Shown: positions 1 through 11,564 of the stretch, piece by piece
Position numbering within the stretch: the stretch's first letter is position 1
Layout: each line of letters begins with the position of its first letter
Assembly (NCBI GenBank): GCA_963921825.1
Contig: OY997589.1
Span: 2,356,001 to 2,420,000 of the forward strand
Reading direction: 5' to 3'
DNA: 64,000 nt
DNA from: Erodium maritimum
Lineage: Eukaryota > Streptophyta > Magnoliopsida > Geraniales > Geraniaceae
Position numbers and translations under genes: made by a program
Notes under the pieces: model-generated
The model's database searches: none
Seen by the model: the letters and a program-made list of their open reading frames with translations, nothing else
Told to the model about the DNA's origin: nothing

Positions 1-1091
1 CGTCTATCCGCTTGCACGGAATACGAGCACGTTCAGTTTCCAGTTGTAGACAAGGAAACGGCCAAACCAAAGACGTTCACTCGCGTCACAGTAGGGTTGT
101 ACAAGACCAACGTACGAGGCCAACAACACTACGCTCAGAAGGTAAAATATCGAAAAAGGTACAAACAAGGCCGCATCACAATGCGTCTCACACAACAATC
201 AGCGGTTCAATTAAAACAGACAATTGATCGATTCCCACAAGAGGATCCAACTCAAAATAGACAACTAACTCCCGCAGAAGGATAAAGCTCAAGTAACTCT
301 TACAAGGCACAAGGAAACAGGCAAACCCCTCACTCGGGTAACTTCTAAAACGCGGGGTCGTATATCGTAACCGATCGCTTTTATTAAGACTCAACATTCA
401 AATCCTTCACAAAGGTTCTTAACACTTTAACTTTTACTCAACCTTCAAGTCGATCTCGCGTCGTTACAACCCGATTCAGGCGTCCCCGAATCTCGTTTGT
501 AACGACTCGACATCCAACTATCACGCTCGACTACAGTGGCGCCTCTGAGTCAGCCCGCGATAGTGCCAACCTTTCAGTTCTACAGAAAAAAAAATTTGCA
601 AGATCAAATCGTATCTTCTACTAACCCTCCAAACGGATTAACAACTTAACAGAGTCAAACTTCAACTATTTCACTCTAACACGGCAAAGCAAGTAAATCA
701 AAGAAACAATTCATTATTTCAAATCGAGGATTTTTTTTTGCAAATGCCCAACACTGTGGCAACATAACTAAACGAAAGGTTTACTCCTCAATCAATTTAT
801 GGCGGGTCGATCATTGCTCTTTAAACTAACCTCGGTCTCCACCATAGGCATCACAGATCACCGAGGCATAACAATAGAGCTTACGACACGCGTACAACAA
901 TTTACGTACCATCAAAGTTCCAACCTTCACAAGGCGTTCGAGTTACAAGGACTGTCATCAATCCAACTCTACGTAGTGGATTACGTCACTAAGTACTAAC
1001 GCTTAGACTCCCTAACTCTACCCACCTAATTGACGTGCGATCCGTGGTTTTGAAAACAAGTTCAAATGAAACCTGTTTCAACTGAAACCAG
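1..1091 (-). mobile_element. Internal region of a leftward LTR retrotransposon, cut by the window edge
   Basis: This stretch lies on the internal side of a primer-binding site (1092-1103) and long LTR (from 1107), so it should be the untranslated leader of an element transcribed leftward. No gag or pol protein is recognisable in any frame; open frames are short and show no zinc knuckle, protease or reverse transcriptase motif. The gag start is presumably to the left of the window. The assignment rests on position next to the PBS, not on coding content. Confidence 0.55.
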
Positions 1092-1103
1092 GCTCTGATA
1101 CCA
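1092..1103 (-). other. Retrotransposon primer-binding site (initiator tRNA-Met type)
   Basis: On the minus strand these bases read TGGTATCAGAGC, the usual plant LTR-retrotransposon primer-binding site for initiator tRNA-Met. It sits 3 bases from the LTR terminus at 1107, which ends in CGTGACA on the minus strand. This spacing fixes the element's orientation as leftward. Confidence 0.75.
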
Positions 1104-1106
1104 AAT

Positions 1107-2766
1107 TGTCACGCCCCAAATCCGGTCCTTGACCGGATTCGAGACATGACTAGTGAAAAACAATAAAAACAAGATAAGGGAAGATAAATAGGGTTTCAGA
1201 CATATATAAAATTTCAAAAGTAAGAGTCACAGCTCAATAATAAATAAAATCCAACACAAAAGGTGCACGTCTCTAAACCTAGCTAAACTCTCATAGCTCC
1301 CAAGATCCGAGAGTCCAGCTAAAACTGCTCCCGCTCACCACCTGAAACACCACAAAGACAGGAGGGGTGAACTTACGCTCAGTAGGGAAAAACATAACCA
1401 GGCTACTCCTCTTTGTTTAATAAAAGGCCTTCATAAGTCAATTCAAATCTCAAATGCGAAGAGCTTTAACACTTGCAATGAACCAAAATAATAATCGTAG
1501 GAAAAGAAATACGGAACACAATTCATTTCGTAAATAAACAATGGGAAAGGAGTGTCCAATTAATGTCGTGGGACGTGAAGTCACCACCCTCCGATCCACA
1601 ATAATCATCGTGTCATGTCGGATTTTCCCTCGATCCAGAGGAGACGCATAACGTCACAAAGACGTGTAACGTCGAGGCTACCGGAAACACCCTTGAGGGT
1701 GCATATCGTCGGGATTCTCGGAAACGTCTCCAAAGGACCATATGTCATAGGGAACCAGGGTAATATTCCCGTAGGGTGCACACACTCGGGTGAAGTATCA
1801 AGAAATCAATCCCCGCAGGGTAACCATCTAAATGCCCCGCAGGGTCCAGCGTCTAATGCCCGTAGGCCCAATAACCATCGCCCCTCAGGGTCCAAAACCG
1901 TTGCCCGTGGGCTCAGTAATCGATGCCCCGCAGGGTCCCTAACCATTGTCCCGCAGGATCTGCCAAACGATACCCCGCAGGGTCCACCCAACAGTATCCC
2001 GCGGGATCTACCAAACGATACCCCGGACTCAGGTTCAGACCCGGACCGGACCGTACCCGACCCAGACCCGGGTCCAGACCCGAGTCCGGACCCGAGACCC
2101 AGAGTCAGGCTGGACCGAGGCCCAAATCAGATCCGGGCTTGAGGCCCAAGTCCATTTCGGGTTCGCGGCCCAGCTCGACTCCCGGCCTGAGCCCAAGACT
2201 CTCTCTCTGGCCCAGACGGAGCGGGGAAACAGTGACGATCGGAGCTAGGGTTCCGGCGACCCGGCGGCGGCGGCGACGATCCTGACGGCGGTTGAAGCGT
2301 CTGATGTTCGGGATGAAGAAGAAATTGGTGGGAGGTACGAATCCCGAGCCCTTCCGGCCAGATCTGACAGCCCAAAAGCTCGCCGGCGCACGAGTTTCAG
2401 ATCTGAAACTCGAGCGCTCCGGCGATGCTCCTCGGCCTTGTCTGACCGTTAGTCGAGCTCGATTCGTGCTTTCCGGAGAAGAAGAAGACGAGGGAGAAGA
2501 CTTTGGTGAGGGTTTTCACTCACCGGTGCCGAATCTCTTCGAGTCTGGCACGGTGGTCCTTTACATCGCCGGCGATGGTCTTGAAACGAAGGGGGAGAAG
2601 ACGGGTAGAGGGAGCTTCTGGGTTCTAAGGGTTCCGCTGCGGTTGGGGAAAGAAGACGAGCAGAAGAAGAGGAAGGCGGGCGGTGGTCGGAGACGGGAGA
2701 GTGGCCGGAGTGTCTGGGTTGCGAGGGGGAGACGGATTGAGCGAGAGAGGAAGCTGGAGGCGAGGG
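1107..2766 (-). mobile_element. Long LTR of the leftward retrotransposon, first part (interrupted at 2771 by a solo LTR)
   Basis: On the plus strand the LTR begins TGTCACGCCCCAAATCC directly beside the primer-binding site. It is a diverged relative of the solo LTR at 2772. Both share, in the same order, a block around a CTCAGTAGGGAAAA motif (1379 and 3066), a block with GAAGTCACCACCCTCC (1577 and 3187) and a block with GGAGACGCATAAC (1641 and 3246). The LTR is interrupted at 2771 and resumes at 5382. Its outer end is not certain: the only TTACA-type terminus I see is near 5620, and the matching target duplication would lie outside the window. The GC-rich stretch 2100-2760 holds open frames, but none resembles a known protein. 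Confidence 0.7.
1810..2110. repeat. Degenerate GC-rich tandem repeats inside the LTR
   Basis: From about 1810 to 2025 a unit of about 20-30 bases recurs, marked by CCCCGCAGGGTCC or close variants (for example near 1812, 1833, 1924, 1974). From 2037 to 2110 a shorter unit based on GACCCGG follows. Open reading frames across the array are a by-product of the repeat and are not called as genes. Confidence 0.65.
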
Positions 2767-2771
2767 TGAAC

Positions 2772-5376
2772 TGTCACGCCCCAAATCCGGTTATCGCCCT
2801 GACTCGAGGCATGACGGGTAAGAGAAGACAATAAAGCAAAGAAACAATATTAAATCTCGAAAATCTCCAGTGAGTACCTCAATCCATAGTTTCAAATACA
2901 GTATAAGTAACCCTCAGGGGGTGTAGTAATAAGTTTTTACAAAACTGTTTTTAAATAAAGGGAATAAACATGAAGTCTCTATGAACCCACACCGAGAAGC
3001 GCCCAAGCTTCTACTCCTCAATCAAGCCTGTAGACACAACAGCAAAACAAAGGGGTGAGCTCACGCTCAGTAGGGAAAACGCATAACAAGGTAGACCTTA
3101 ACTCGAACAAGATCAACAATAAAGTTAACAGAATATAACTTAACAAAACAAGGGTAATAAGTAAACCAATCAATGCCGTGGCACATGAAGTCACCACCCT
3201 CCAATCCACATGATGTGTCCTCTCGGATTCTCCCTCAAATCCAGAGGAGACGCATAACATTGAGGCGACCGGAAACAACCCTTCGGGGCTCTTATCATCG
3301 GGATTCTCAGAAACGTCTCCAAATGATTTTATGTCATTGGGAACCCAGGGCCATACTCCCGTAGGAACGCACACGTGGGCAATTTAATAAATAACCAATA
3401 TAACATCCTACACCGGACTCCTCAACGGTGTAGGGACTATATCGTATCAATCAGAATCAGATAACAATTCAGGAACACACTCAACCGAAACACGACGCAA
3501 TCCAATCCCAACCACCACCAATCCAAGAACACACATAGCTCACAAATCACCGATTCACCATAGCACACCGCACACAAGTCACCAAATCAGATCACACCAA
3601 TCACCCAATTCCAACTTACCGTTCACTTACCAGTTTCGAACCACCGGGGCATCGATCACCTGATTGCACCGCGCGGTACAACCAGTCATACTCGATGCTC
3701 CACACAACCAATCAAGTAAAACAAGTAATCATTCGAATACAATCAACGAGCAAGTACGAGTGTAATCAATTAATCATAAAACCTTCAAAGAGCATTCAAG
3801 CATGCAATTCCACTAGTTTCATTAGACTCTTTAGCCTATCCACTAAGCAATCAACAACCAAGCATGTGATCCTAACACGCAACTAATCCGAGGGCTTTGC
3901 CAAGGCTCCTCTACCAGACAATCATATCCCACGTATTGAAATGCGAATTACACTAGTGATTGGCATCCTAATCGATCACCACTAGACACTCCGGTTATTA
4001 GCAATTGAAAGACGATTAAGCTAGTTATTCGCATCCTATATGCATATCTAGGACCTTTTCCAATTTTATTAACCTAGCATGCATACTAAGCATCGTAAAC
4101 GAGAGGTTAAGGCTTTCCCTACCTCAAGGTCCTCCTCTTCAATGCTTTGGTGAAGTCCGGTGATCACCTATTCGCTCTTCCCTCTTGTCTCGGCGTGATC
4201 CTTGCTCCTCTAGCTCGATCCCCGAAGTCTTGGACACAAAGAAACGCTAATTAGGCTCCACTTAAACAGCAAGGAAGGCCCCCAAAACCCTTCCAAGGTT
4301 CAACTCAAAACCAAGATGTAAAACCTTCGAAGAACTCCCAAGAGAACCTCACCCTGGTGGGTCACGGACCTGGTCACGGATCCGTGACGTTAACCCTCAC
4401 GGTTATCGTCACGGAGCCGTGACGAGTGCCGTCATGGTCTCCCTCACGGAGCCGTGACGTCGCCCGTCACGCGATCCGTCACGGACCCGTGACGCACCAA
4501 GACAGATTCGCCCTACTTCAACCTCCAGCTCCAAAACTCCGAAAAACTACCATCAACCCAGAAAAATACCCTTTCCAACCCCCAAAACAGTCCAAATCCT
4601 CCAATACTCCTCTACCCATGGTAGGAATCAACCCACAAACAAGTTTTCCAAGGATTCATCAAATCAAACCCACTTCAAAATCTCCAACAACTAGTGATTT
4701 CTCACCAAAATCCAACAAGGTTCATCATCAACACCATCTCCTATCATTTCTACTCAACCCAACATCATCTAGCCATCTTTCACCCAAAACCTAAGGAAAT
4801 AGATGAAGAGGAAAGATGAGTAGAGAGTTCCATTACCTCTAGGATGTGGAGATGAAGAGGATGCTAGTGTTTTTGAGGGTGGGAGGCTAGAAGATGACTC
4901 CACAAGGCTCCTTCTTCTTTGATTCTCCTTCAAGCTTCCATGGGAGCTCTTCTCCCTTTCTTCCTCTCCAAATTTCGGCTACAACAATGCAAATAGGAAA
5001 TGATTTTGCTTCTCCAACACATATAATACCTAAATGTTGCAATGACTTAAAGGCCCTTGAGCTAGAAACCCATGTAGGAGCTTTTGGGAGGGTAAAAGGA
5101 ACAATGACTATCCCTTTTTCTCTCATTCAACCAAAATAGGACAAGTGTCCCTCTAGCTCATTTAATTTCCCAATTTAAATTTCAGCACTTTTAAAATTGA
5201 AGCTTTAGTCGATATAAAGTCTCGTTTTGACCAACATTGACTTTATGCAATATTATACTCAAACGAAAGGGTTTTCTTCCCTGAAGCCAACCGTGATAAT
5301 GGCTACTTCGTTTGAGTTCCGGAGAAGTCCCGAGTGACTTCCAGAGTTACCGGTTCGACCGGAAGCGGGTCTTACA
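2772..5376 (-). mobile_element. Complete solo LTR (2605 bp) nested in the older LTR
   Basis: The block starts with TGTCACGCC and ends with GGGTCTTACA, so on the minus strand it reads TGTAAGACCC...GGCGTGACA, a proper TG...CA LTR. It is flanked on both sides by the exact 5-bp duplication TGAAC (2767-2771 and 5377-5381), the size made by LTR-retrotransposon integrase. There is no internal region. It is therefore best read as a solo LTR left by recombination between two LTRs after insertion into the older relative that starts at 1107. It carries no coding sequence that I recognise. Confidence 0.85.
4361..4496. repeat. Cluster of GTCACGGANCCGTGAC palindromes inside the solo LTR
   Basis: Four 16-base palindromes or near-palindromes of the form GTCACGGA(T/G/C)CCGTGAC lie at 4373-4388, 4408-4423, 4443-4458 and 4478-4493, with half-sites between them. 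The first is a perfect palindrome. The spacing is exactly 35 bases from start to start. This is a tandem repeat whose unit centres on a dyad. Confidence 0.8.
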
Positions 5377-5381
5377 TGAAC

Positions 5382-7264
5382 AGTGCCAGATTAGGGTTTC
5401 TGCTCTTTTTAAAGGGCGAACTGGGCCGGCTTCTGCACTGGGCCGGAGGTGCTGCTTTGCGCTGGGCCCAGTTCGGCCCATCTCTTCTCAGCCCAAAACG
5501 AAACCTTTACCCCTTTTTTTTTGTTTTTTAAAACAAAAAAAACAACAACAAAGGTTGCAAATTTCTACCCTCAAGTTTTGCTTTTCAGAAACCCACCCTT
5601 TAAACAAACGGGGTTTTACACAAATGCTCCTCGAGGACAACTCCTTCATTTTAAACAAGCAGACCGTAAGCTAAAATACTCCATTTTAAACGTTCCAACT
5701 CCTTCATTTATTAAGAGACCCAAATACAAATCATATGATATAGGTCAAGGTAGTAGTCCGGAACCCCCACCAGAGACGGGCATATTTGAATTCTAAGACA
5801 ACTTAACAGACTCTTAGTAAGAAACCTAAGGGACAAGGAGTTAAATACCCTCTGAGTGGTTGTCTTGAGTTGCTTGTATACATGGGCTACCCCTACTTGA
5901 GGAAAATGAGCCGATAAATACACCCCCTTCAGGATCTGATGGACGTTTCTCCCCTCATTTGACCCCAACCAACGCCATTCATGGCTCTCCACGAGGATAC
6001 TTGGTAGACCTCTCCGTTGAGCCTGAAAACTGATCTCCCTGGCTCTTATCCATCCAGAAATCAAAGTCCCGCTTCTTCAGTTAGGCCTTCACTACATGGG
6101 CTCTCTTAGCCTTTTCTCTCACCAAATCTTTAGCATTATTGAACCGACGCAGCCCAACAAGGAACAACCGGTTCAGGGATACTCTAAGATTTCTCCTTCG
6201 AAACAAGGAAAGAACGGGATTCTCGAAAAACCTCCTCATTGTGGGTGGAGGTAATAATGGTGGTGGTGGTGTGGTGGCATAGGTATTGGTGGTGCTGGCG
6301 GGGGTGTCAGAGGTGGGGACACCCGAGGTAGTAGCAAAGCACGAGGGTATGGTAGAAGAGGTTCCTGGACGACGCCATGGCCCGTGTTAGGAAAGAATGT
6401 GGTTCGAGCTATCTCCAGGACGCCTCCGTCCCCACCATTCCCATACCAACTGCTTCCTGGGTTCCCGATTGTCCGATTAGATCTCTAGCAAGAACTGGAA
6501 CCTTATGCAGAATTCTAGTCCGAGGGAGGGATGAATTTCGTTGTGGGTGAGGATGTTGCAAGAGACACAATACCCAAGGGGGATTCTTGACATAGTTTTG
6601 GTGGTGGAGGTAGGGAGAGAACCCTCGGTTGCAAATCTGTATTACAATACTTGCATAGAATAATGGTAAGAAAATCTGGATTCCGAATTATAGTTCAGGA
6701 CTCCAGCAAAAAAAAATAGGTGTATTGCCACTCTGGACACTTACAACGAATCTACTTTGTATCTTCAAAAAGAAATAAACCACATACACGCTAGGACAAA
6801 CATAAGAAACTAGAGAGCCCTAGATACAGTTCTTCTAAAACCCGAAATTGGTGTAGTAGGGTGGTCTGGAATTTTCGGCCCGTCGTCTTGATTCAGACTC
6901 ATGTGGTTGGCCTCAAGTCGAGCTGAGATTGGTTTACTGCTTTATAGTTTTGTTATTTTTCGTTTAATTTTGTTATTGTTCATTACATTAACGTTTAGAC
7001 GTTTTTTCAAAACCGACCACACCTCGATTATTAGAAGATTAGTTGCAAGATTATCTATGGATGGTAAGCATTCATACTATTCTTCTCGATGTTATTTTGA
7101 ATTTTTGATAAAGCGTTTCCTTTCCCTCAAAAATAAAATAGAGCACAAAATAGAACATACGACGAGAAGCATAAGGATCTATCTCTATCGGGTTAGAGGT
7201 GTTTTACAATCTTTAGAATATTCACGAAAACGACATATTGAAGCAATTTGGACGAGTCTTTTGT
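5382..7264. other. Remainder of the older LTR, then gene-free DNA
   Basis: The older LTR resumes after the TGAAC duplication at 5377-5381 and may end near 5620. The rest shows no coding sequence that I can support. A G/T-rich low-complexity patch lies at about 6240-6330. An open frame at 6901-7380 is rejected because its 3' part overlaps sequence repeated downstream of the other receptor-kinase copies. Confidence 0.5.
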
Positions 7265-7399
7265 GGGTTAAAACCTACACAAATATACTATCACACCCAA
7301 GGATCATATACAACAGAATACAGTCAAAGAACAATGGTGTCCACTTTCGCATTCTAGAAAACAGTCTATCCTACACATGAACCAATATTAGTTTATACG
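7265..7399. repeat. Conserved 3' flank of the receptor-kinase duplication unit
   Basis: The stretch with AAAACCTACACAA at 7269 and a CCCAC/CCACTT...TTC motif near 7340 recurs in diverged form at about 15325-15460 (downstream of the second kinase) and 19960-20100 (downstream of the third). It marks roughly where the duplicated unit of the kinase cluster ends on the 3' side. Confidence 0.6.
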
Positions 7400-7681
7400 A
7401 AAATAGTTTTTTCCTAACCCTCTTCAACCTTCAGTTATCACGTCTTAATCTATGTGACATTCTGCTATCACTTCCTAGCTCAAATTTTTTTTTACAACTC
7501 CTAACCTAAAGGTGGTACTTTACAAAAAGTAGCTGTTTTTTCGCAGTTAGGAATTGTAAAAAAAATACGGTTAGAAATTGTAAAAAATAAACTTTTTTGA
7601 GCTAGAAAGTGATAACTGAAGGTTGCATAAGTTAGAATGTGATAAATAAAGGTTCAAAAAGGTTGGAAATCGGTATTATCC
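7400..7681. mobile_element. Degenerate palindromic MITE
   Basis: Left-arm motifs such as CTTCAGTTATCAC, CTATCACTTCCTAGCTC and ACAACTCCTAACC reappear as reverse complements on the right (GGTTAGAAATTGT, GAGCTAGAAAGTGATAA, GTGATAACTGAAGG), so the whole block can fold back on itself. The right edge ends in TTATCCC, the same terminus as other MITEs in this window. The left edge is degraded. No target duplication is clear. Confidence 0.55.
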
Positions 7682-7878
7682 CGTTTATATTTACAACTTG
7701 TTTATCTAAAACACACACTTAGATATTAGTTGAAACGGTAAAATTTATATTACAGACCCAATAAGTATAGAATAGTTACCCTAGACATTAGGAAAACACA
7801 CACACACTAAAATATGCATGAAACAAATAAGTAGTGGAAACAATATTCAAATCACGATCACGTGAAGTACTTGAATAA

Positions 7879-10800
7879 TCATGCAGCACGAACACGCCTC
7901 ACGGGTATGATCTGCAAACATAATCAAATATTGTTAGAACCTCAAGAACTCAAAACTTAATAAACAACAGATGTACAAATTACAAGTTATTTGTACCTGT
8001 TTGTCCCTTATGAGAATTAACTCTGCCAGAGCATCACTAATATTCATTCTTTCTCTTGGTGATTCCTTCGAACACGCGATCCCAATGCCAAATATTAGAA
8101 CCAATGCCTCAATAACCTTCTGGTATCTTTCACTGTCACCAACATAGTCATGTGCTTCTTCAACAAGTATTGAGTCTGCTATTTTATCAACTTGGTCGGG
8201 CAAAGCTGTCTTGACATAGTTGCGAAGGCTCAGGTTATTGTTAAACATGTCATCAGTAGGCCTTCTTGCAGTGAACATCTCAAGTAAGAGGACACCATAG
8301 CTATACATATCACCGTAGGTCGAAACCTCACTTCCAGTGCCATACTCTGCAATCACACATAAATTAATCGAATAACGAGCTTTAATGATGGAAATATCAT
8401 ACAATCATGGGCAAAATGTGTAAAATACTTATACCTGGAGCTGCATAACCAATTGTTCCTCTTAATCCGGTGGTACTTGTTTGGCTTGTTGGAAAGTGGC
8501 CGGTGCCCTCAGAGAGAAACTTCATCAACCCGAAGTCACCTACATGTGCAGTCATTTCTTCGTTGAGAAGAATGTTGGTTGGCTTCAGATCACAATGTAC
8601 AATGGGTGCTTGGCCATATTGACGATGTAGATAATCCAACGCGCAAGCTATGTCGATTATAATGCCTAGCCTCTGGAGAAGATTTAGCTTCCTTGTTGGC
8701 TCATGGGTGTCATCGGATTCAGGATGCAACCATTGATCAAGGTTCCCATTGACCATGAATTCATAAACTATAGCCTTGAAATCATCCCCGCTAGAATCGA
8801 TGCTTGAACATGCAGTAATTACTTTCAAGAGATTTCGATGCCGAATGTTTCTCAAGGCATCACACTCGGCCGTAAAACTCCTAGAAGCACCTCTTTGTTG
8901 AAGGTGGAACACTTTCACAGCAACGATTCTGTGAGGGTCTAATAAAATTCCCTTGTACACAGAGCCAAAACCTCCTGTCCCGATTAAATTAGCGGAAGAG
9001 AACCCTTCAGTGGCTCTAAGAAGAGTTTGGTATGACACTTGTAATAGAGAATTCTCCGTAGAACTTGGTACATTTTCCTTACTTTTTTTCTTCCACATCC
9101 AAAATCTGAGTGAAATAAAGACTAAGAATGCCGCTAGCAATGCAAACACAATACCGATAATGATCTTTAACTTCAAAGTCATTCCAATCTTCTTTCGATC
9201 CCCAGATAAGCATATTGGAAGATGAAGACTTGGGATTGCTCCTCCACATAGCATAACGTTTCCCTCCACTGAAATTGCACTCGCATTCTTAAAGATGCCT
9301 CCATTAGGTAGTGAGCCAGAAAAGTTGTTGAACGACAAGTCCAGCTTTTGAAAGGGGATGCTTTCTAAGAAACTGGGAACCTCTCCGGACAGATTATTGT
9401 GAGAAAGGTTCAAATATTGCACACCTCTCATAGAGGCGAAAGATGACGGAACGGTTCCATGGAAGAAATTATCATCCATGCCAAGAAATTCCAAACTTGT
9501 GCAACTACCAAAACTGCTAGGTATTACACCACTCAACATGTTCCTAGAAACATCGAGCTGGCCTAAATTTTTCAAATTTCCAACTTCCATAGGGAGGGAG
9601 CCAGACAATTTGTTCCTAGACAAGTCGAGTCCCAGCGATAGAGATGAGATGGTGAAAAGTGTTGATGGTATGGCGCCACTGAAATCATTGTCAGCAATAT
9701 ATAATTGCGACAAAGATTGGCAGTTTCCTAGACTGGACGGGATGCTACCTTGAAGCTTGTTTCCATCTAAAAGAAGGCTTATTAAACTTCCCAAGTTTCC
9801 AATAGAAACCGGAATATTTCCAATGAACTCATTGTTGCCAAGTTCTAATGTACGGAGATTTCGAAGATTTCCAATATCTTCTGGAATGCTACCGGACAAT
9901 TGGTTGTTATATACTGAAAATAGTTCCAAGCTTTTGAGGTTTGTTATACCAACCGGAAGTGTTCCACCTATTTGATTGAAGCTCACAGATAGAAATGTGA
10001 TGGATGACAAGTTGGCCAAAGAATGTGGCAATACACCCCCGAAATTGTTCTTGCTTATACTTAGGGCTCTCAAGCTGGTGGCATTAGTTAGAGTGTTGAA
10101 GAATCTCAAGTCCCCTTCCCTTCCACTTCCAAGTATGTTTTCATTCAAGCTCAACTTTTCTAGCTTATGAAGGTTATCTAAATCGGGTACTTGTCCACTA
10201 AGTTTATTACCATCAAGTAGCATCATTTGAATATTTGAGGCATTGAACAACTGAGGAATGAGTCCAGTAAATAGGTTGTGAAAAATACCAAAATAATGGA
10301 TATTAGGAAAACACATGCCCAAGTCTAAGGGAAGACTCCCATGGAGGCGATTCTGATACACACCAAATGCTTCCATAGAAGAGAGATTGAAAATGGAGGA
10401 AGGGATGGTACCTTCAAAGCTATTATCACCTAATGAAAGGGTTTTGAGATGTGTTAGTTGGCCTAGAGTGTAAGGGATTCTTCCACCAAGACGATTTGAG
10501 TTCATAAAGAGCCTTTGAAGAGATGACAGATTCCCAAGAGACGAAGGAATGTTTCCGGTGAAACTGTTATTATCTAAATATAGTACCTCGAGGTTCGTCA
10601 GGACGCCAATCTCAACAGGAATACTCCTCGAAAGATGGTTGGAACTCAAATCAAAGTAACTGAGGTTGAGGCAAGTTGACAAGTTGGCAGGGATTCCCTC
10701 CACCAACATATTATCATTCAAACGCAGCGTTTGAAGCCTGTGCAAACGGCCGAGCTCAGGAGGGATTTGGCCAGTGAAGCTATTGTTTTGGAGGAAAAGG

Positions 10801-11090
10801 GTTACGAGGAAGCTTAAGTTCCCAATGTGTGTAGATATGGAACCACCCAGTCTATTCGAGCGTAGGTCCAGAACGGTGACCCTCTGGTGGCGATGACCAC
10901 AGGTAACCCCATTCCAATGGCAAAAATGGATGGAGTTATTCCATGAGGCCATGACACCAAAAGGGTCATTGGTTCGGGATTTGAATTCGAGCAATGCTAA
11001 GCGATCAGTCTCATTGTTGTTAGCAAGAACTGATGACCGACAGCAAAGGGAAAGAAGGAGTAAGGCAAAAGATGAACCAAATAGAGTCAT
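7879..11090 (-). CDS. LRR receptor-like protein kinase, subfamily XII (copy 1 of 4)
   Basis: This is a plasma-membrane receptor kinase of the EFR/Xa21 type, whose known members sense microbial patterns; the ligand here is unknown. The exons are 11090-8435, 8346-7997 and 7911-7879, giving 1012 aa. The start is taken at the MTLFGSS methionine shared by all four copies, not at the upstream in-frame ATG. In order come a signal peptide (1-23), an LRRNT with DRLALLEFKS (about 29-70), some 21 LRRs with NLSSL and GxIPxxLG repeats (to about 600), a transmembrane helix (about 650-672) and a Ser/Thr kinase. Kinase motifs are GTGGFGSVYKG (704), VAVK lysine (726), HCDLKPTN (832) and DFG (852). Cysteine before the catalytic Asp makes it a non-RD kinase. 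Exon 3 encodes only IIPVRRVRAA. No frame is broken, so it looks functional. Confidence 0.92.
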
Positions 11091-11325
11091 CTTATGGTTT
11101 TGGGGTGAGGTGTGGCTTGATTTGATTCCTGTAACATATGTATACATCCAGTTTTATATACAATCCATCCAGCATGATGAACAAGGGAAGAAGTTAATAC
11201 ACTTCATCTTAACAGCTACATGTGTGATCGAGCGATACTTGTTAAGACGATATTAACTGTCAAATGGACCGCAACAAAGACTTGACTCCGTCATCATGGC
11301 TTAGTCAGCACATGAATATTCAGAT
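11091..11325 (-). promoter_or_regulatory. Core promoter and 5' leader of receptor kinase copy 1
   Basis: A TATA-like TTTTATATA lies at 11152-11160, about 65 bases upstream of the start codon, followed further upstream by CAATCCATCCAGCATGA. Similar sequence sits upstream of copies 2 and 4 (near 18943-18975 and 29160-29190) and the further-upstream ACATGTGTG(A/G)T(C/T)GAGC block recurs too. The promoter was therefore duplicated with the genes. Confidence 0.6.
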
Positions 11326-11410
11326 GCCCTGGTGGAGACGCAATTAGAGGTATTTGTCCAAGAATTGATGATGGTCCTTCTATCATTCATACATTTGTTA
11401 GTTGTCGAAT
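11326..11410. repeat. Direct repeat, first copy (partner at 12818-12910)
   Basis: The sequence with TGCCCTGGTGGAGACGCAAT and GAATTGATGA recurs in diverged form at 12818-12910 (TGCCCTGGTGAAGAGGCAAT, GAATTGATGA). Between the two copies lies a retroposon-like insert. They look like an older duplication of the upstream region of the kinase unit. Confidence 0.6.
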
Positions 11411-11564
11411 TGGAGGCAAAAAACTTCTCAGCGCAACGTTTCCATCGCGTTCCTTTCAAAAGTTAAAGGCTCAACACAACCTTGTCCATCATACAGACAT
11501 AGTATCAATAAAGGGCCAACTGCAAAAATCGCTTCCTGTAGAAAGTGAGAAGTTGTCAATAGAA

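Noticed and set aside
1615..2834. Several overlapping open frames of 100-180 codons in the LTR
   Set aside because: They arise from GC-rich tandem repeats (PQGPPN..., DPDPGPD...) and exist on both strands. No gag, pol or host domain.
6901..7380. 159-codon open frame, Arg-rich, downstream of kinase copy 1
   Set aside because: Its last third overlaps the 3' flank repeated behind copies 2 and 3, where the frame is not kept. No domain is recognisable.
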